NCBI GenBank assembly: GCA_029262895.1
Contig: JAJCYM010000032.1
Location: 1-35,343, forward strand
DNA: 35,343 nucleotides
Source of the DNA: Roseivirga sp.
Lineage (GTDB): Bacteria; Bacteroidota; Bacteroidia; Cytophagales; Cyclobacteriaceae
Direction of reading: 5' to 3'
Part shown: one piece after another, positions 1-8,700 of the stretch
Numbering within the stretch: position 1 is the stretch's first letter
How the letters are laid out: each line of letters starts with the position of its first letter
Notes under the pieces: model-generated
What the model was told of the DNA's origin: nothing
The model's database searches: none
What the model saw: only the letters and a program-made list of their open reading frames with translations
Translations under genes and position numbers: made by a program

Positions 1-304
1 TCAATACTGCCTGTACTGCCCCCATTACAATCTACATTTACCTGGGTGGTAGAAAGACTGAGTGCCGTGGGCTCGGTGATCGTTACCAGGGTATTGTCGG
101 TGCAGCCATTTGCATCTGTTACTGTAACTGTGTAGCTGCCTACTGTTAAGGAGGAAATATCTTCGGTACTTGATCCGTTGTCCCAACTATAGCTGTAAGG
201 ACCTGTACCCCCTGTTACCGTCAAATCAATACTGCCTGTACTGCTCCCATTACAATCTACATTTACCTGGGTGGTAGAAAGACTGAGTGGTGCTGGCTCG
301 GTGA
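1..304. repeat. Near-identical direct repeat, 225-base period, in SprB-repeat gene
   Basis: Positions 1-64 and 226-289 match with a single difference (C at 20, T at 245), and the match resumes at ggctcggtgat after a five-base variable stretch. The period is 225 bases, which is 75 codons and one SprB repeat. The rest of the two units has diverged, so only this patch is recent. The left copy may extend beyond the window. Confidence 0.9.
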
Positions 305-1136
305 TGGTAAAGGTGTGTATCTCACAATCTTTGTTATCAGAAATTTCAACTTCGTACGTGCCTGCAACCAAGTTTGTAATAGTGGCTCCCGACTCTCCGT
401 TTGACCAATTATAACTGAAATTACCATTACCAGAGCCACTGGTGGTAACTGATAATGCTATTGAACCATCGCTTCCCGCATTGCATGAAACATGCTGAAG
501 TGTAGAGTCAACCGTAAAAACTGCAGGAGGTTCGCTAACCGTAAAGGTTTTTGAAAGTGTACATCCATTTCCATCGGTCACTAAAACTGTATACATTCCT
601 GCTGGTACATCTTTCAAAAGTGATTTGCCATCACCCACCGGATCGCCATTGTCATCTGTCCAGCTATAGATATAAGGACCAACGCCAGCGGAGACGGTGA
701 TTTTCACTGTGGCATCCTTTCCCTGATAGCAAGTTACGTCTTTGATGTTTTCGTTAGAACCAGCATTTAGATCAACCCCATCATTTACCGTAAAGGTTTC
801 CATTTCCGTGTCTCCGTTATCATCTGTTACAGTAACAGTATATGATCCAGCCGACAGGTTGGTCAGGTCTTCGGTTGTCTGACCACTACTCCAGGAATAG
901 CTATAGGGTGCTACACCACCACTGACAGTTATGTCTATCTTTCCGCTACTATTTCCTTGACAAGTGACATCAATTATTGAACCACTAATAGAAATAGCTT
1001 TATTTTCTATATTTGTATTATTCTTTATTTTAATTAGACTAATTTCATTTGAATGAAGAACTGTAGGGTCAATGACAAAGATCATCACAAGAGATAAGAA
1101 TTGGAGTACTCCAGACTTTAGTCTATGTCCATACAT
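1..1136 (-). CDS. SprB-repeat giant surface protein, N-terminal part (cut by window edge)
   Basis: About 378 codons are visible from an ATG at 1136, and the reading frame leaves the window open at position 1. The first 30 residues form a hydrophobic signal-like segment (LQFLSLVMIFVI). After it come consecutive repeats of roughly 75-80 residues with the SprB-repeat pattern: a start like DVTCQGNSSGKIDI, a centre like GGVAPYSYSWSSG, and an end like VTDANGC. Four full repeats and the start of a fifth are visible. Known SprB-repeat proteins are large adhesins exported by the type IX secretion system, and a C-terminal sorting domain is expected beyond the window. The last two visible repeats share an almost identical DNA patch. 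No PorP/SprF gene is seen on this side, but one could lie beyond position 1. The repeat family is certain; the adhesin role is inferred from the family. Confidence 0.9.
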   Translation of the reverse strand, partial: MYGHRLKSGVLQFLSLVMIFVIDPTVLHSNEISLIKIKNNTNIENKAISISGSIIDVTCQGNSSGKIDITVSGGVAPYSYSWSSGQTTEDLTNLSAGSYTVTVTDDNGDTEMETFTVNDGVDLNAGSNENIKDVTCYQGKDATVKITVSAGVGPYIYSWTDDNGDPVGDGKSLLKDVPAGMYTVLVTDGNGCTLSKTFTVSEPPAVFTVDSTLQHVSCNAGSDGSIALSVTTSGSGNGNFSYNWSNGESGATITNLVAGTYEVEISDNKDCEIHTFTITEPAPLSLSTTQVNVDCNGSSTGSIDLTVTGGTGPYSYSWDNGSSTEDISSLTVGSYTVTVTDANGCTDNTLVTITEPTALSLSTTQVNVDCNGGSTGSI

Positions 1137-1212
1137 TTGATCGAAGAGAATTGAAAAATAGTTTATTAATGTCTAATAATCAATAGGTTATCACAGACAA
1201 GATAGATAATAG

Positions 1213-1241
1213 CAAAATGATATATGGCGATCCGAGTGCAA
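1213..1241 (-). promoter_or_regulatory. Candidate Bacteroidota promoter for the SprB-like gene
   Basis: Reading the minus strand, TTG (1241-1239) is followed after 18 bases by TCATTTTG (1220-1213), which matches the Bacteroidota -7 consensus TAnnTTTG at all but one fixed position. The spacing fits the TTG-N(17-23)-TAnnTTTG architecture. The implied transcript would have a leader of roughly 70 bases before the ATG at 1136. This is a sequence match only. Confidence 0.3.
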
Positions 1242-1519
1242 GCGTCAAAACTGTATATCTAAACGACATTTTACCGTGTTAAACCGACTTCAGGAAGTGC
1301 AAAAACTTATTAAAATCTCAAGAATAAATTTTTCCAGTATTTCGAGGGTTAACATAGTAATTTTTTAAAATGTAGAACGGATTGTTGAATTGCAAAGCGA
1401 AGTAATCTAAGCCACAAGTGATCATATAGAGGTCAAATCTTGTTAAGCCAAAAGCTCCTCCCACTCAGCCCCCCCAAAACCCGTTGATTGGTTTCCCAAA
1501 TACCAGGAGGTATAAACCT

Positions 1520-1527
1520 ATTACCTT
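1520..1527 (+). promoter_or_regulatory. -7-like box directly upstream of the 1534 gene (possible leaderless start)
   Basis: TACCTTCG fits TAnnTTTG with one difference and ends six bases before the ATG at 1534. Transcription would therefore begin almost at the start codon. Such short-leader starts are common in this phylum. No clear TTG -33 element is present at the expected distance, so confidence is low. Confidence 0.3.
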
Positions 1528-1533
1528 CGCTGT

Positions 1534-1986
1534 ATGAATTCATTCGAACTGGTGATTGATGACTTGACTGCCAAGCTCAATCGGCCTGAAAATAGAAAAT
1601 GTACCAAAATCCTTGAGGATTTAATTAAGATTTTCAAAGCACTGGACAATCGCGAAATCCCTCCTTCTGGATTTTCTGAAATACTCCAAAGGCTCAATAT
1701 CGCACTCTCAACCTCCTTACAGCTTAGGACGCTAAAGAAGATTAAAAATGACCTGATCCACCTCCTTGAACAGGACTTTCAACTTGTGGGCAAAGGACAC
1801 TATCAGAGCAAATGGATGGCATTTGGAATAATGTTCGGAATAACCCTCGGACCTATTTTCAGTGCTGCTCTAAATAATTATGCCTTTGTGGGTATAGGCT
1901 TACCCATTGGCATGGCAGTGGGCATTGCTCTGGGTGCTGAAAAAGACAAAAAGGCGAAAGAGGAGGGCAGAGTTTTGGACTTCTAA
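1534..1986 (+). CDS. Small glycine-zipper-like membrane protein, unknown function
   Basis: This 150-residue protein has two parts. Residues 1-90 are charged and look helical (DLIKIFKALDNREIP and similar). Residues 94-134 form a hairpin of two glycine-rich hydrophobic segments (FGIMFGITLGP and GIGLPIGMAVGIALG), followed by a lysine-rich end, EKDKKAKEEGR. The G-x3-G spacing in both helices suggests glycine-zipper packing. Similar tails occur in small uncharacterised bacterial membrane proteins, but no specific function is recognised. It stands alone on the plus strand, has a -7-like box almost touching its ATG, and ends at a hairpin terminator shared with the convergent subtilase gene. The coding call is well supported; the function is unknown. 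Confidence 0.8.
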   Translation: MNSFELVIDDLTAKLNRPENRKCTKILEDLIKIFKALDNREIPPSGFSEILQRLNIALSTSLQLRTLKKIKNDLIHLLEQDFQLVGKGHYQSKWMAFGIMFGITLGPIFSAALNNYAFVGIGLPIGMAVGIALGAEKDKKAKEEGRVLDF

Positions 1987-2028
1987 CAATTAAAGAAGCC
2001 TCCTCTTGAAGATGTTCTATAAAATAAA

Positions 2029-2055
2029 AACCCAGCCTTGTTTCAAGACTGGGTT
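2029..2055. terminator. Bidirectional hairpin terminator between convergent genes
   Basis: AACCCAG and CTGGGTT pair as a 7-base-pair outer stem. After one C/A mismatch, CTTG pairs with CAAG around a TTT loop. An A-rich run on the left and a T-rich stretch on the right give a U-rich tail in either direction. It lies between the stop of the plus-strand gene at 1986 and the end of the subtilase at 2136. Confidence 0.8.
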
Positions 2056-2135
2056 CTAAATTTTACTAACTAACTAATGACTGATTATAGGTATACAATA
2101 AGCGTACCAAAGTTGCATTAGTCTGATTAAAATTT

Positions 2136-3761
2136 TTAATTCTTTGAGCCTACCTTCATGGATTGTGCAAGTTTCACAGCTTCATAGGCATTAATAATAC
2201 CTCCGGAGACGGAGAGTTTAGAGAAATCCACCGTCTTATCCAGCGTACCTGGCTCTATCACCTTAAGCCCGTCCAGCTTTCTGGTTGATTTGATAATAAT
2301 ATCTTTCAACTGGTCGGCATTTAAATCCGGAAAGTAAGACAGCAGCATTGCAGCCATACCCGCTACAACGGGAGAGGCCATACTAGTTCCGTCTGAGTTT
2401 TCATATTCATTTCCTGGCTTAGTGGAATATATGGCTACCCCCGGGGCAAAAACATCAACTGATTTTTTCCCATAGTTGGAAAAGCTTCCTACAAAATTAC
2501 CTTCCGATCCACCCCATGATGAAGCGCCAACCTCCAGCCAATTGGACCAATTTTCTTTCTTGCCGAATTTGTCATTTGGAAAATTCTGCCCTTCATCAGT
2601 ATTCGATCCATCATTTCCTGCAGCATGCACCAAAAGCACGCCTTTGGAATGTGCATATTTAATGGCCTCCTGAACGTATTTGATGTCCGGAGAAAAACCC
2701 TTACCAAAACTCATGTTTACAATCTGCGCTCCGTTGTCAACCGCATAGCGGATCGCGTTGGCTACGTCCTTGTCCCTCTCATCACCATCAGGTACAGCCC
2801 TCACCGCCATGATTCGCACATCGCTGGCAACTCCGTCAACACCTAAATCATTGTTACGCGTGGCGGCAATAATACCGGCCACATGAGTGCCATGAAAGTT
2901 ATCTGTGTCTTTACCCTTTACATCGTTGTTGCCATAGCCCACCTCATCCAACTTTGAAGGATCATCACCTACAATCGCCCGGGCGTCAAAGGTCAGGTTG
3001 TATCTATAATTGGCATCCGTGCCTAATTCTTCTTCCGCCAAGATGAACTCCTCGACTAACTCATCCATATCGGCATTCTCGTCCACATTTTCCCAAATAT
3101 TGACCATTAAGGCCTTGCTCATGTCCAAAATGGCATCATTGGTTTTAACTTCCTTGACCATCTTATAGTCAAGTTTCTCCACGTCAAGATAAGCCTTGAA
3201 CAAGCGATTATATCGCTCCAGGTCCTTGGCAATGCGTGCAAAAAGCTGGTATTGACTTTGCGACTCATTAAATTTCTTTTCAAACTGAGTTTTTATAGAC
3301 ATCCACAATTCGTACTCCTTCTTTTCTTTCTTATTGATGTCCTTTTCGGTCTTGTCTCCAAACTTGGCCTGAAAGCGTTTGTATTCACGTGTTATCTCCA
3401 ATGTCTCTTTGTCTACATTACCCTCTTTTCCTCCTATGAAATTCCACCCGTGAACATCATCTATATAGCCATTGTTGTCATCATCAATTCCATTTCCGGG
3501 AATCTCATCTTCATTCACCCAGATTACATCTTTCAAGTCTTCATGGTCAATATCGATGCCTGAATCAATCACAGCAACCAGTACGGTCTTTGAGGTCTTG
3601 CCGGTCAATAATTCTTTATAAGCCTTTTCCGTGCTGATGCCATTGACCTTATCCGTTACAGGATCAAGATTGAACCAGTTTTTTGGGGGTTCTGACACTT
3701 CCTGAGCAACCAGGCTTAGGGAGAATAAAACGAGAATAATTACACTGAAATATTTTGACAT
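2136..3761 (-). CDS. Secreted S8-family serine peptidase (subtilase)
   Basis: This 541-residue protein has a signal peptide (residues 1-20, ending SLVAQ) and the complete subtilisin catalytic set: Asp66 in AVIDSGID, His290 in HGTHVAG, oxyanion Asn383 in AAGNDG, and Ser460 in GTSMASP. After Asp66 comes an acidic Asp/Asn-rich stretch (NGIDDDNNGYIDD, about 90-102) that could bind calcium. A highly charged, probably helical insertion then fills about residues 113-270, so Asp and His are 224 residues apart, against about 32 in subtilisin. No C-terminal T9SS sorting domain is seen, which suggests a periplasmic location or another export route. It starts 32 bases after the asparaginase-like gene on the same strand, so the two may be cotranscribed. 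The substrate is unknown. Confidence 0.95.
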   Translation of the reverse strand: MSKYFSVIILVLFSLSLVAQEVSEPPKNWFNLDPVTDKVNGISTEKAYKELLTGKTSKTVLVAVIDSGIDIDHEDLKDVIWVNEDEIPGNGIDDDNNGYIDDVHGWNFIGGKEGNVDKETLEITREYKRFQAKFGDKTEKDINKKEKKEYELWMSIKTQFEKKFNESQSQYQLFARIAKDLERYNRLFKAYLDVEKLDYKMVKEVKTNDAILDMSKALMVNIWENVDENADMDELVEEFILAEEELGTDANYRYNLTFDARAIVGDDPSKLDEVGYGNNDVKGKDTDNFHGTHVAGIIAATRNNDLGVDGVASDVRIMAVRAVPDGDERDKDVANAIRYAVDNGAQIVNMSFGKGFSPDIKYVQEAIKYAHSKGVLLVHAAGNDGSNTDEGQNFPNDKFGKKENWSNWLEVGASSWGGSEGNFVGSFSNYGKKSVDVFAPGVAIYSTKPGNEYENSDGTSMASPVVAGMAAMLLSYFPDLNADQLKDIIIKSTRKLDGLKVIEPGTLDKTVDFSKLSVSGGIINAYEAVKLAQSMKVGSKN

Positions 3762-3793
3762 TACTTTGATTTTAGTCTTTAAAAATTGCTGAA

Positions 3794-4282
3794 TTAGGCC
3801 TCCTCAAATCTACCGCTTTCCGGATTCTTTCTGATTCCTTCAGGAGACATTATCTTACCATTCATGGCAATAAACGTTCCATTCTTAAGAATGTTGAGTG
3901 CGCCAACGGCCACACCCACATTAAAATGCGCATCGGAATTGCTAAATCGCTCCGGTCGGTAAGCACCTACAAGAATGATCGATTTATCAGGAATATTGCC
4001 AATGGCCCTGGCTGTTTCCGGTAGGGTATCAGAACCATGAGTGATGATTATCTTATTGTAAGGAGAATTTTGACACTCTAATCTGATTAGCTCACGATCT
4101 GCATCTGTTAAATCCAGACTGTCCTTTTTCAAAAGGGATTTTACCTCAAATTCAAAGCCAGGTTCCACACCATTCAAAATTCTGCACACTGCAGGTTCGT
4201 CTATTTCAAAGGCATAGCCCTTGTTCTTTTTAGGGTAATCCTTGTCTATTGTTCCACCAGTTTGGATGAATAATATCTTCAT
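3794..4282 (-). CDS. Single-domain asparaginase-like protein
   Basis: The protein corresponds to the N-terminal domain of type I/II L-asparaginases. It begins MKILFIQTGGTID, with Thr11 at the position of the first catalytic threonine, and contains THGSDTLPETA (81-91), the counterpart of the THGTDTM motif, with Ser84 in place of the second catalytic threonine and Asp85 kept. The GAYRP stretch (106-110) and a candidate lysine (Lys133) follow. It ends at 162 residues, about half of a normal asparaginase (roughly 330), so the C-terminal domain is missing. The frame extends 31 codons upstream to an ATG at 4375, but the conserved strand begins at 4282, so that start was chosen. Short stand-alone versions are known in Bacteroidota. 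Whether they hydrolyse asparagine is uncertain. The subtilase follows on the same strand. Confidence 0.85.
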   Translation of the reverse strand: MKILFIQTGGTIDKDYPKKNKGYAFEIDEPAVCRILNGVEPGFEFEVKSLLKKDSLDLTDADRELIRLECQNSPYNKIIITHGSDTLPETARAIGNIPDKSIILVGAYRPERFSNSDAHFNVGVAVGALNILKNGTFIAMNGKIMSPEGIRKNPESGRFEEA

Positions 4283-4676
4283 AATCGCAATTCGATTACA
4301 AAATAGGGAAAACTCGGTTTGGAGCGAAACGAAGAATTTGTTTGAATTTGAAACAACATTGTAAACCTTTAGCATACAAAAAACCTACCCCCGCCAGCGG
4401 GTGACAACTGAATCATTAAGAATGGAATCGACAGTATCAACATTTTCTTTTTAAAAGGATGACAGCAGATTTAGTTATAATGCTACTGGGTGAATCAAAT
4501 GCTCCAATACAAGTAAAGCTGCCAATCGCCAAGCAAATCAGGCATTCCTAGCAACACCTCGGACTTGTCCCCCGCTGGCGGGGGTAGGGGGTGGAGACGA
4601 GCACGACACTTACGCTAACTGAGGAAGTGAAGGCAAAGGGCGGAAGACAATTCACAGCTGCATAGAAAGTTGGTTC
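4283..4676. other. Intergenic region with GC-rich inverted repeat
   Basis: This 394-base region lies between the PorP/SprF gene and the asparaginase-like gene. No gene is supported. Its main content is a pair of GC-rich inverted copies (4384-4405 and 4567-4588), which stand out against the AT-leaning surroundings. Confidence 0.6.
4384..4588. repeat. 22-base GC-rich inverted repeat enclosing 161 bases
   Basis: Positions 4384-4405 and 4567-4588 are reverse complements at 21 of 22 bases. Each copy contains its own short palindrome (CCCGC-CA-GCGGG type). The 161 bases between them contain no open frame of note. This resembles REP- or MITE-like intergenic repeats. No transposase is nearby and no clear target-site duplication was found. 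Confidence 0.75.
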
Positions 4677-5705
4677 CTAGTACTTAAAACAAGGCAAAAT
4701 TGTATCACGCTTGGTTCTTTTTTTGATCTGACCGAAGCTGTAGGTGAATGAAAATTCATGGGCCCCGCCTGTGGAGCCGGCCAGCTTTGACACCGTAAAG
4801 TCATGGCTATAGCCAAACGAAACATCCTTGCTCAACTCCAATCCAACCAAAAAAATAATTGATTCGTTTTTTATCACCGTGTTTACACTCTGAATTGGGA
4901 TACCGCGATACCAGCCACCAATTACCAGTGGTTGAAAGTATAATTGAACCCCTGCATCTAATTGATTGAAACCTCCCTGGGACTTATAATTTATTGCAAA
5001 CGTAGCACTACGTTCCTGAAATTGATACTCTATCGTTCTCAACCTTCTACCCTTGGTGAAAAAAAGCTTGTAGCCGGAATGTATGGAATACTTTCTGGAT
5101 AGCTTGCTTTCAGCATCCACCAACGATTGATTGGGCTGATTTATATGATGAGTAGCCGCGCCAATCCAAAAGTTCTTAGTATATATCATTCCACCCGAAG
5201 AAGCACTGAGGAAATTTACTGTCAATCCTCGATCAAAGGCTTCCCCCGATGGACCTATTATCTGACCATTGTCAATGTCGATCTGATTGCCAAATACCAA
5301 CTCATCAAAATTCACATTCTTTTGAAAGTAAGAAAGCTGTATGCCCATTCTAAAAACAACCCCATCCGCTATTGGCATTTTGTATGAATAAACCGCCCCA
5401 ATTTCAGTTGATTTAAAGTCTAAAAAGCTTTCCCGATGCTGATTGACTATAACACCAACTCCGCTTTCATAGGCTTTGGAGAAATAGTCAATATAGGCTG
5501 AAACCGTTCGGAATGAATGTGTCAATGATGGCCACTGGTTTCGATAGTTGATGCCCATACGGGCCCTGTCCGTAGCCCCTGCCAATGCCGGATTCAGGTA
5601 AATAGGAGAGGCATAAAATTGTGAGAACTGAGGGTCCTGGGCTTTAACATTTTGAATGGAAACGGTAAACAGAACTATCGACAAGGCTAAGGTTGTGTAT
5701 TTCAT
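4677..5705 (-). CDS. PorP/SprF family type IX secretion membrane protein
   Basis: The 342-residue protein has a signal peptide (about 1-22, ending KAQ) followed by the family hallmark DPQFSQFY (24-31) and YLNPALAG (36-43). The rest alternates short amphipathic strands and ends in SFTYSFGQIKKRTKRD, as expected of an outer-membrane barrel. Family members such as SprF and PorP assist export or surface attachment of large type B T9SS cargo and are usually encoded directly after that cargo. Here the gene starts 3 bases after the stop of the 2727-residue SprB-repeat gene, which points to one transcript and translational coupling. It is therefore very likely the dedicated partner of that adhesin. 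SprF itself cannot be distinguished from other family members by sequence alone. Confidence 0.95.
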   Translation of the reverse strand: MKYTTLALSIVLFTVSIQNVKAQDPQFSQFYASPIYLNPALAGATDRARMGINYRNQWPSLTHSFRTVSAYIDYFSKAYESGVGVIVNQHRESFLDFKSTEIGAVYSYKMPIADGVVFRMGIQLSYFQKNVNFDELVFGNQIDIDNGQIIGPSGEAFDRGLTVNFLSASSGGMIYTKNFWIGAATHHINQPNQSLVDAESKLSRKYSIHSGYKLFFTKGRRLRTIEYQFQERSATFAINYKSQGGFNQLDAGVQLYFQPLVIGGWYRGIPIQSVNTVIKNESIIFLVGLELSKDVSFGYSHDFTVSKLAGSTGGAHEFSFTYSFGQIKKRTKRDTILPCFKY

Positions 5706-5708
5706 GGA

Positions 5709-8700
5709 TCATCTGATTAATGCGAAAATGCCATCTCTTTCGACATGGAGACCGTTGAAACTCACCCCTATGATCTTATAGACATAGTTTCCATTTTCTG
5801 CAGGTTTTCCCTTGATATTGCCATTCCAACCTTTGGACTCAAGATCATCGGTACTAAATATGACCTCACCCCAGGTATTGAAGACCAGAAACTGGGCCTT
5901 CTCAAGTCCGAGCATTTTTGGCCTGAAAAAGTCATTATTGCCATCTGAATTAGGCGTAAATGCATTCGGAAAAATCACCCGGTACCCCTCGGTGATTTCG
6001 AAAGTCTGTATTCGGTCTGAGGTACATCCAGAAGCGTCCAAAACCCTCAAAACTACCTGGTAGGTGCCAGGCGCATCAAAGGTGTGAATAGGGTCGACTT
6101 CCTTAGAAGTAAAGCCGTCTCCAAAGTCCCAGGACCAATCTACGGCCTCACCGATAGTTTCATCAAAGAAGTTGACGGGTTCATTGGCGGCCAGGTCTCC
6201 CGTTCTGTCTAATGATTCTGATTGATATCTAAAATCGGCCTCTGCCAATTCAGGAATCCGTACATCTATGGACTGCATTTGTGTGCAACCCAATCCATCG
6301 CGAACAACCAAGGTAAGTCTTGCCGGTTCAGCAAGTATGGCCTCCTTTGTCTTGCTACTACCGACATTCCACTCATAAGTATATGAGCCGGTACCACCAA
6401 CCACATCAGCCACCACCCTGGAAGAAACTTGTCGGGTTTCGCAATTGACCACCACTAAGGTGCTCAATCCAATTTGCAGGGGTTCGGGTTGTTGTACACT
6501 GTAAGTGCCAGTAGCCTGACAGCCATTAACATCTACTACCGTAACCACATACGTTCCTGGCAAAATGTCGTCAAGTCGAGAGGTGGTCTCACCATTTGAC
6601 CATCGATAGCTATAGGGCTCGTTGCCTCCAGACACAATCATATTGATCAAACCACTCTTTGGATCTCCACAGCGAACGGCATCTTCTACATAAGCGTCAA
6701 GGGTTAAGGGCAGCGGTTCAATGATGGTGAAGTTCTGTTGAATAGTACAACCGTTGCCATCCGTGACAACCACATTGTAGGCTCCCGGAGCAAGGTTGGT
6801 AATCGTTTCGGTACTGGCTCCGGTATTCCAGCGAATGGATCTTGGTTCGATTCCTCCTTCTATATTTAGGCTGATCAAGCCATCATTCGCACCAACACAG
6901 GTGATGTGCAAAAGATCAGGGTCCATCTTGAATAGAGCAGGATCCTGTAGGGTATATGTGGCCTGAATTTCACAACCTCTGGCATCCGTTACTGTCAGAC
7001 TGTATGTCCCTGAAGGGATGCCAATGATGTTTTTGGTGGTAGCTCCTGTACTCCATTGATAGTTGTAGGGTAGGGTGCCTCCTTCTATATCCAATTCGAT
7101 TGCCCCATTACGGTCATCAAAACACTTGCTTTGATTAATATTGACATTGGCAATGCGAAGTTCTTCAGGTTGAACCACAGCAATTATCTTTTCTGTTACG
7201 CAACCATTCGCGTCTCTAACTCGCACCGTATAGTCTCCTGCAATTAGATCTTCTAAAGCGTTGCTGGTACTGCCCGTGCTCCAGAGGTAATCGTATGGTC
7301 CTGTTCCTCCTGATACCGAAAGCGCAATGGAACCGTCACTCTGACCCTTGCATCTTAAGTCTGTATTCCCCGTTACCGTTATCTCCATAGGCTGTGCCGG
7401 TTGAGTGATGGTAAAAGCTTCCTGAACCACGCAGCCGTTGGCATCGGTAACAGCAAGGCTATAATTACCTGCTTCTAAATCCGAAATACTGGACGTTCTT
7501 TCGCCTGTACTCCAGAGGTAGGTATAGGGTCCAACCCCCCCCCCCACATTTGCCGAGGCAACACCTGAATTGTCTCCAAAACAGGTCAACGCGAATGTTC
7601 TTGTGAGATTTACTGAAAGCCCAAGAGCCGGTTCAGAAATCACCACTGAGGTAGTAGTGGCACAACCACCAGAATCAGAGATGGTTACGCTATAAACACC
7701 TGCGAAAAGAGCATCTAAGCTCCTAGTGACCTCACCTGTATTCCACAAATACGTATAGCTACCACTACCCCCAGTGACATCCAGCAGTATGGCAGCGCTG
7801 GACTCTCCCTTACACAACACGTCTGTCTTGGTCACATCGACAGACAAGCTCCTTGAATCACCAACCGTGACAGATCTAGTGACAGAGCAGTTGTTTGAAT
7901 CAGTTATCGTAACATTATAAGTACCTCCGGTAAGATTAAATTGATCTTGGCTTGTGCTTCCATTGCTCCATACAAAGGTGTATGGTCCTGTGCCGCCAGA
8001 GGCTACGGCAGTAATGCTCCCATCTGTATCTCCAAAACAGGTAGTACTGAGCACCCCAAAAGTAGCATCGATAGGATCTGTTTCCTGAACAGCATATGCA
8101 GCATTGAAAGTACAGCCATTATTATCAGTGATCTCCAGGGTATATGACCCCGCTGCTACATTGACCAGATTTTGTTGATTGGAGCCGTTGCTCCATTGGT
8201 AATTGTAAGGTGCTGTTCCACCAGTAACACTCAATTGAATTTGACCAGAGGATTGACCGCTGCAATCAACATCAGTAATCGTCTCGACCACAGTGATGGG
8301 TGCTGACGGGGCCAAGACATCAATATTCTCACTCACAGTACAGCCTTGAGCATCGGTAACAGTGATAGAATAGGTGCCTCCAGCCAGATTACTCAAATCC
8401 TGTGTTGTTTCTCCCGAAGACCAGGCATAGGAATATGGGGCCGTTCCACCAGTAATGGTAAGATTAACGGCCCCGTCACCTACACCAAAACAGGTTACGT
8501 CCGAGGTTAGATAAGTGATGGTTAATGGCAATGGCTGAGTGATGGTAAAATTTTGATTGGCGCTACAGCCATTGGCATCTGTGACCGTGACAGAGTAATT
8601 GCCTATGCTAAGCCCTGAAAGGTCTTCTGAATTATTCCCGTTACTCCAACTATAAGTAAATGGAGCGGTACCGCCCGTCACAGAAATGTCTATTGCACCA

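Larger units (their letters stand above)
1137..1533. other. Divergent intergenic region between SprB-like gene and small membrane protein
   Basis: This 397-base AT-rich stretch contains no plausible gene. It holds a candidate promoter for the leftward gene (1213-1241) and a -7-like box just before the rightward gene (1520-1527). A C-run of 7 and two isolated words related to TTAACA were also seen. No strong hairpin was found. Confidence 0.6.

Noticed and set aside
4283-4375. 31-residue N-terminal extension of the asparaginase-like protein
   Set aside because: The conserved asparaginase fold starts exactly at the internal Met (MKILFIQTGGTID); the extension has no signal-peptide pattern.
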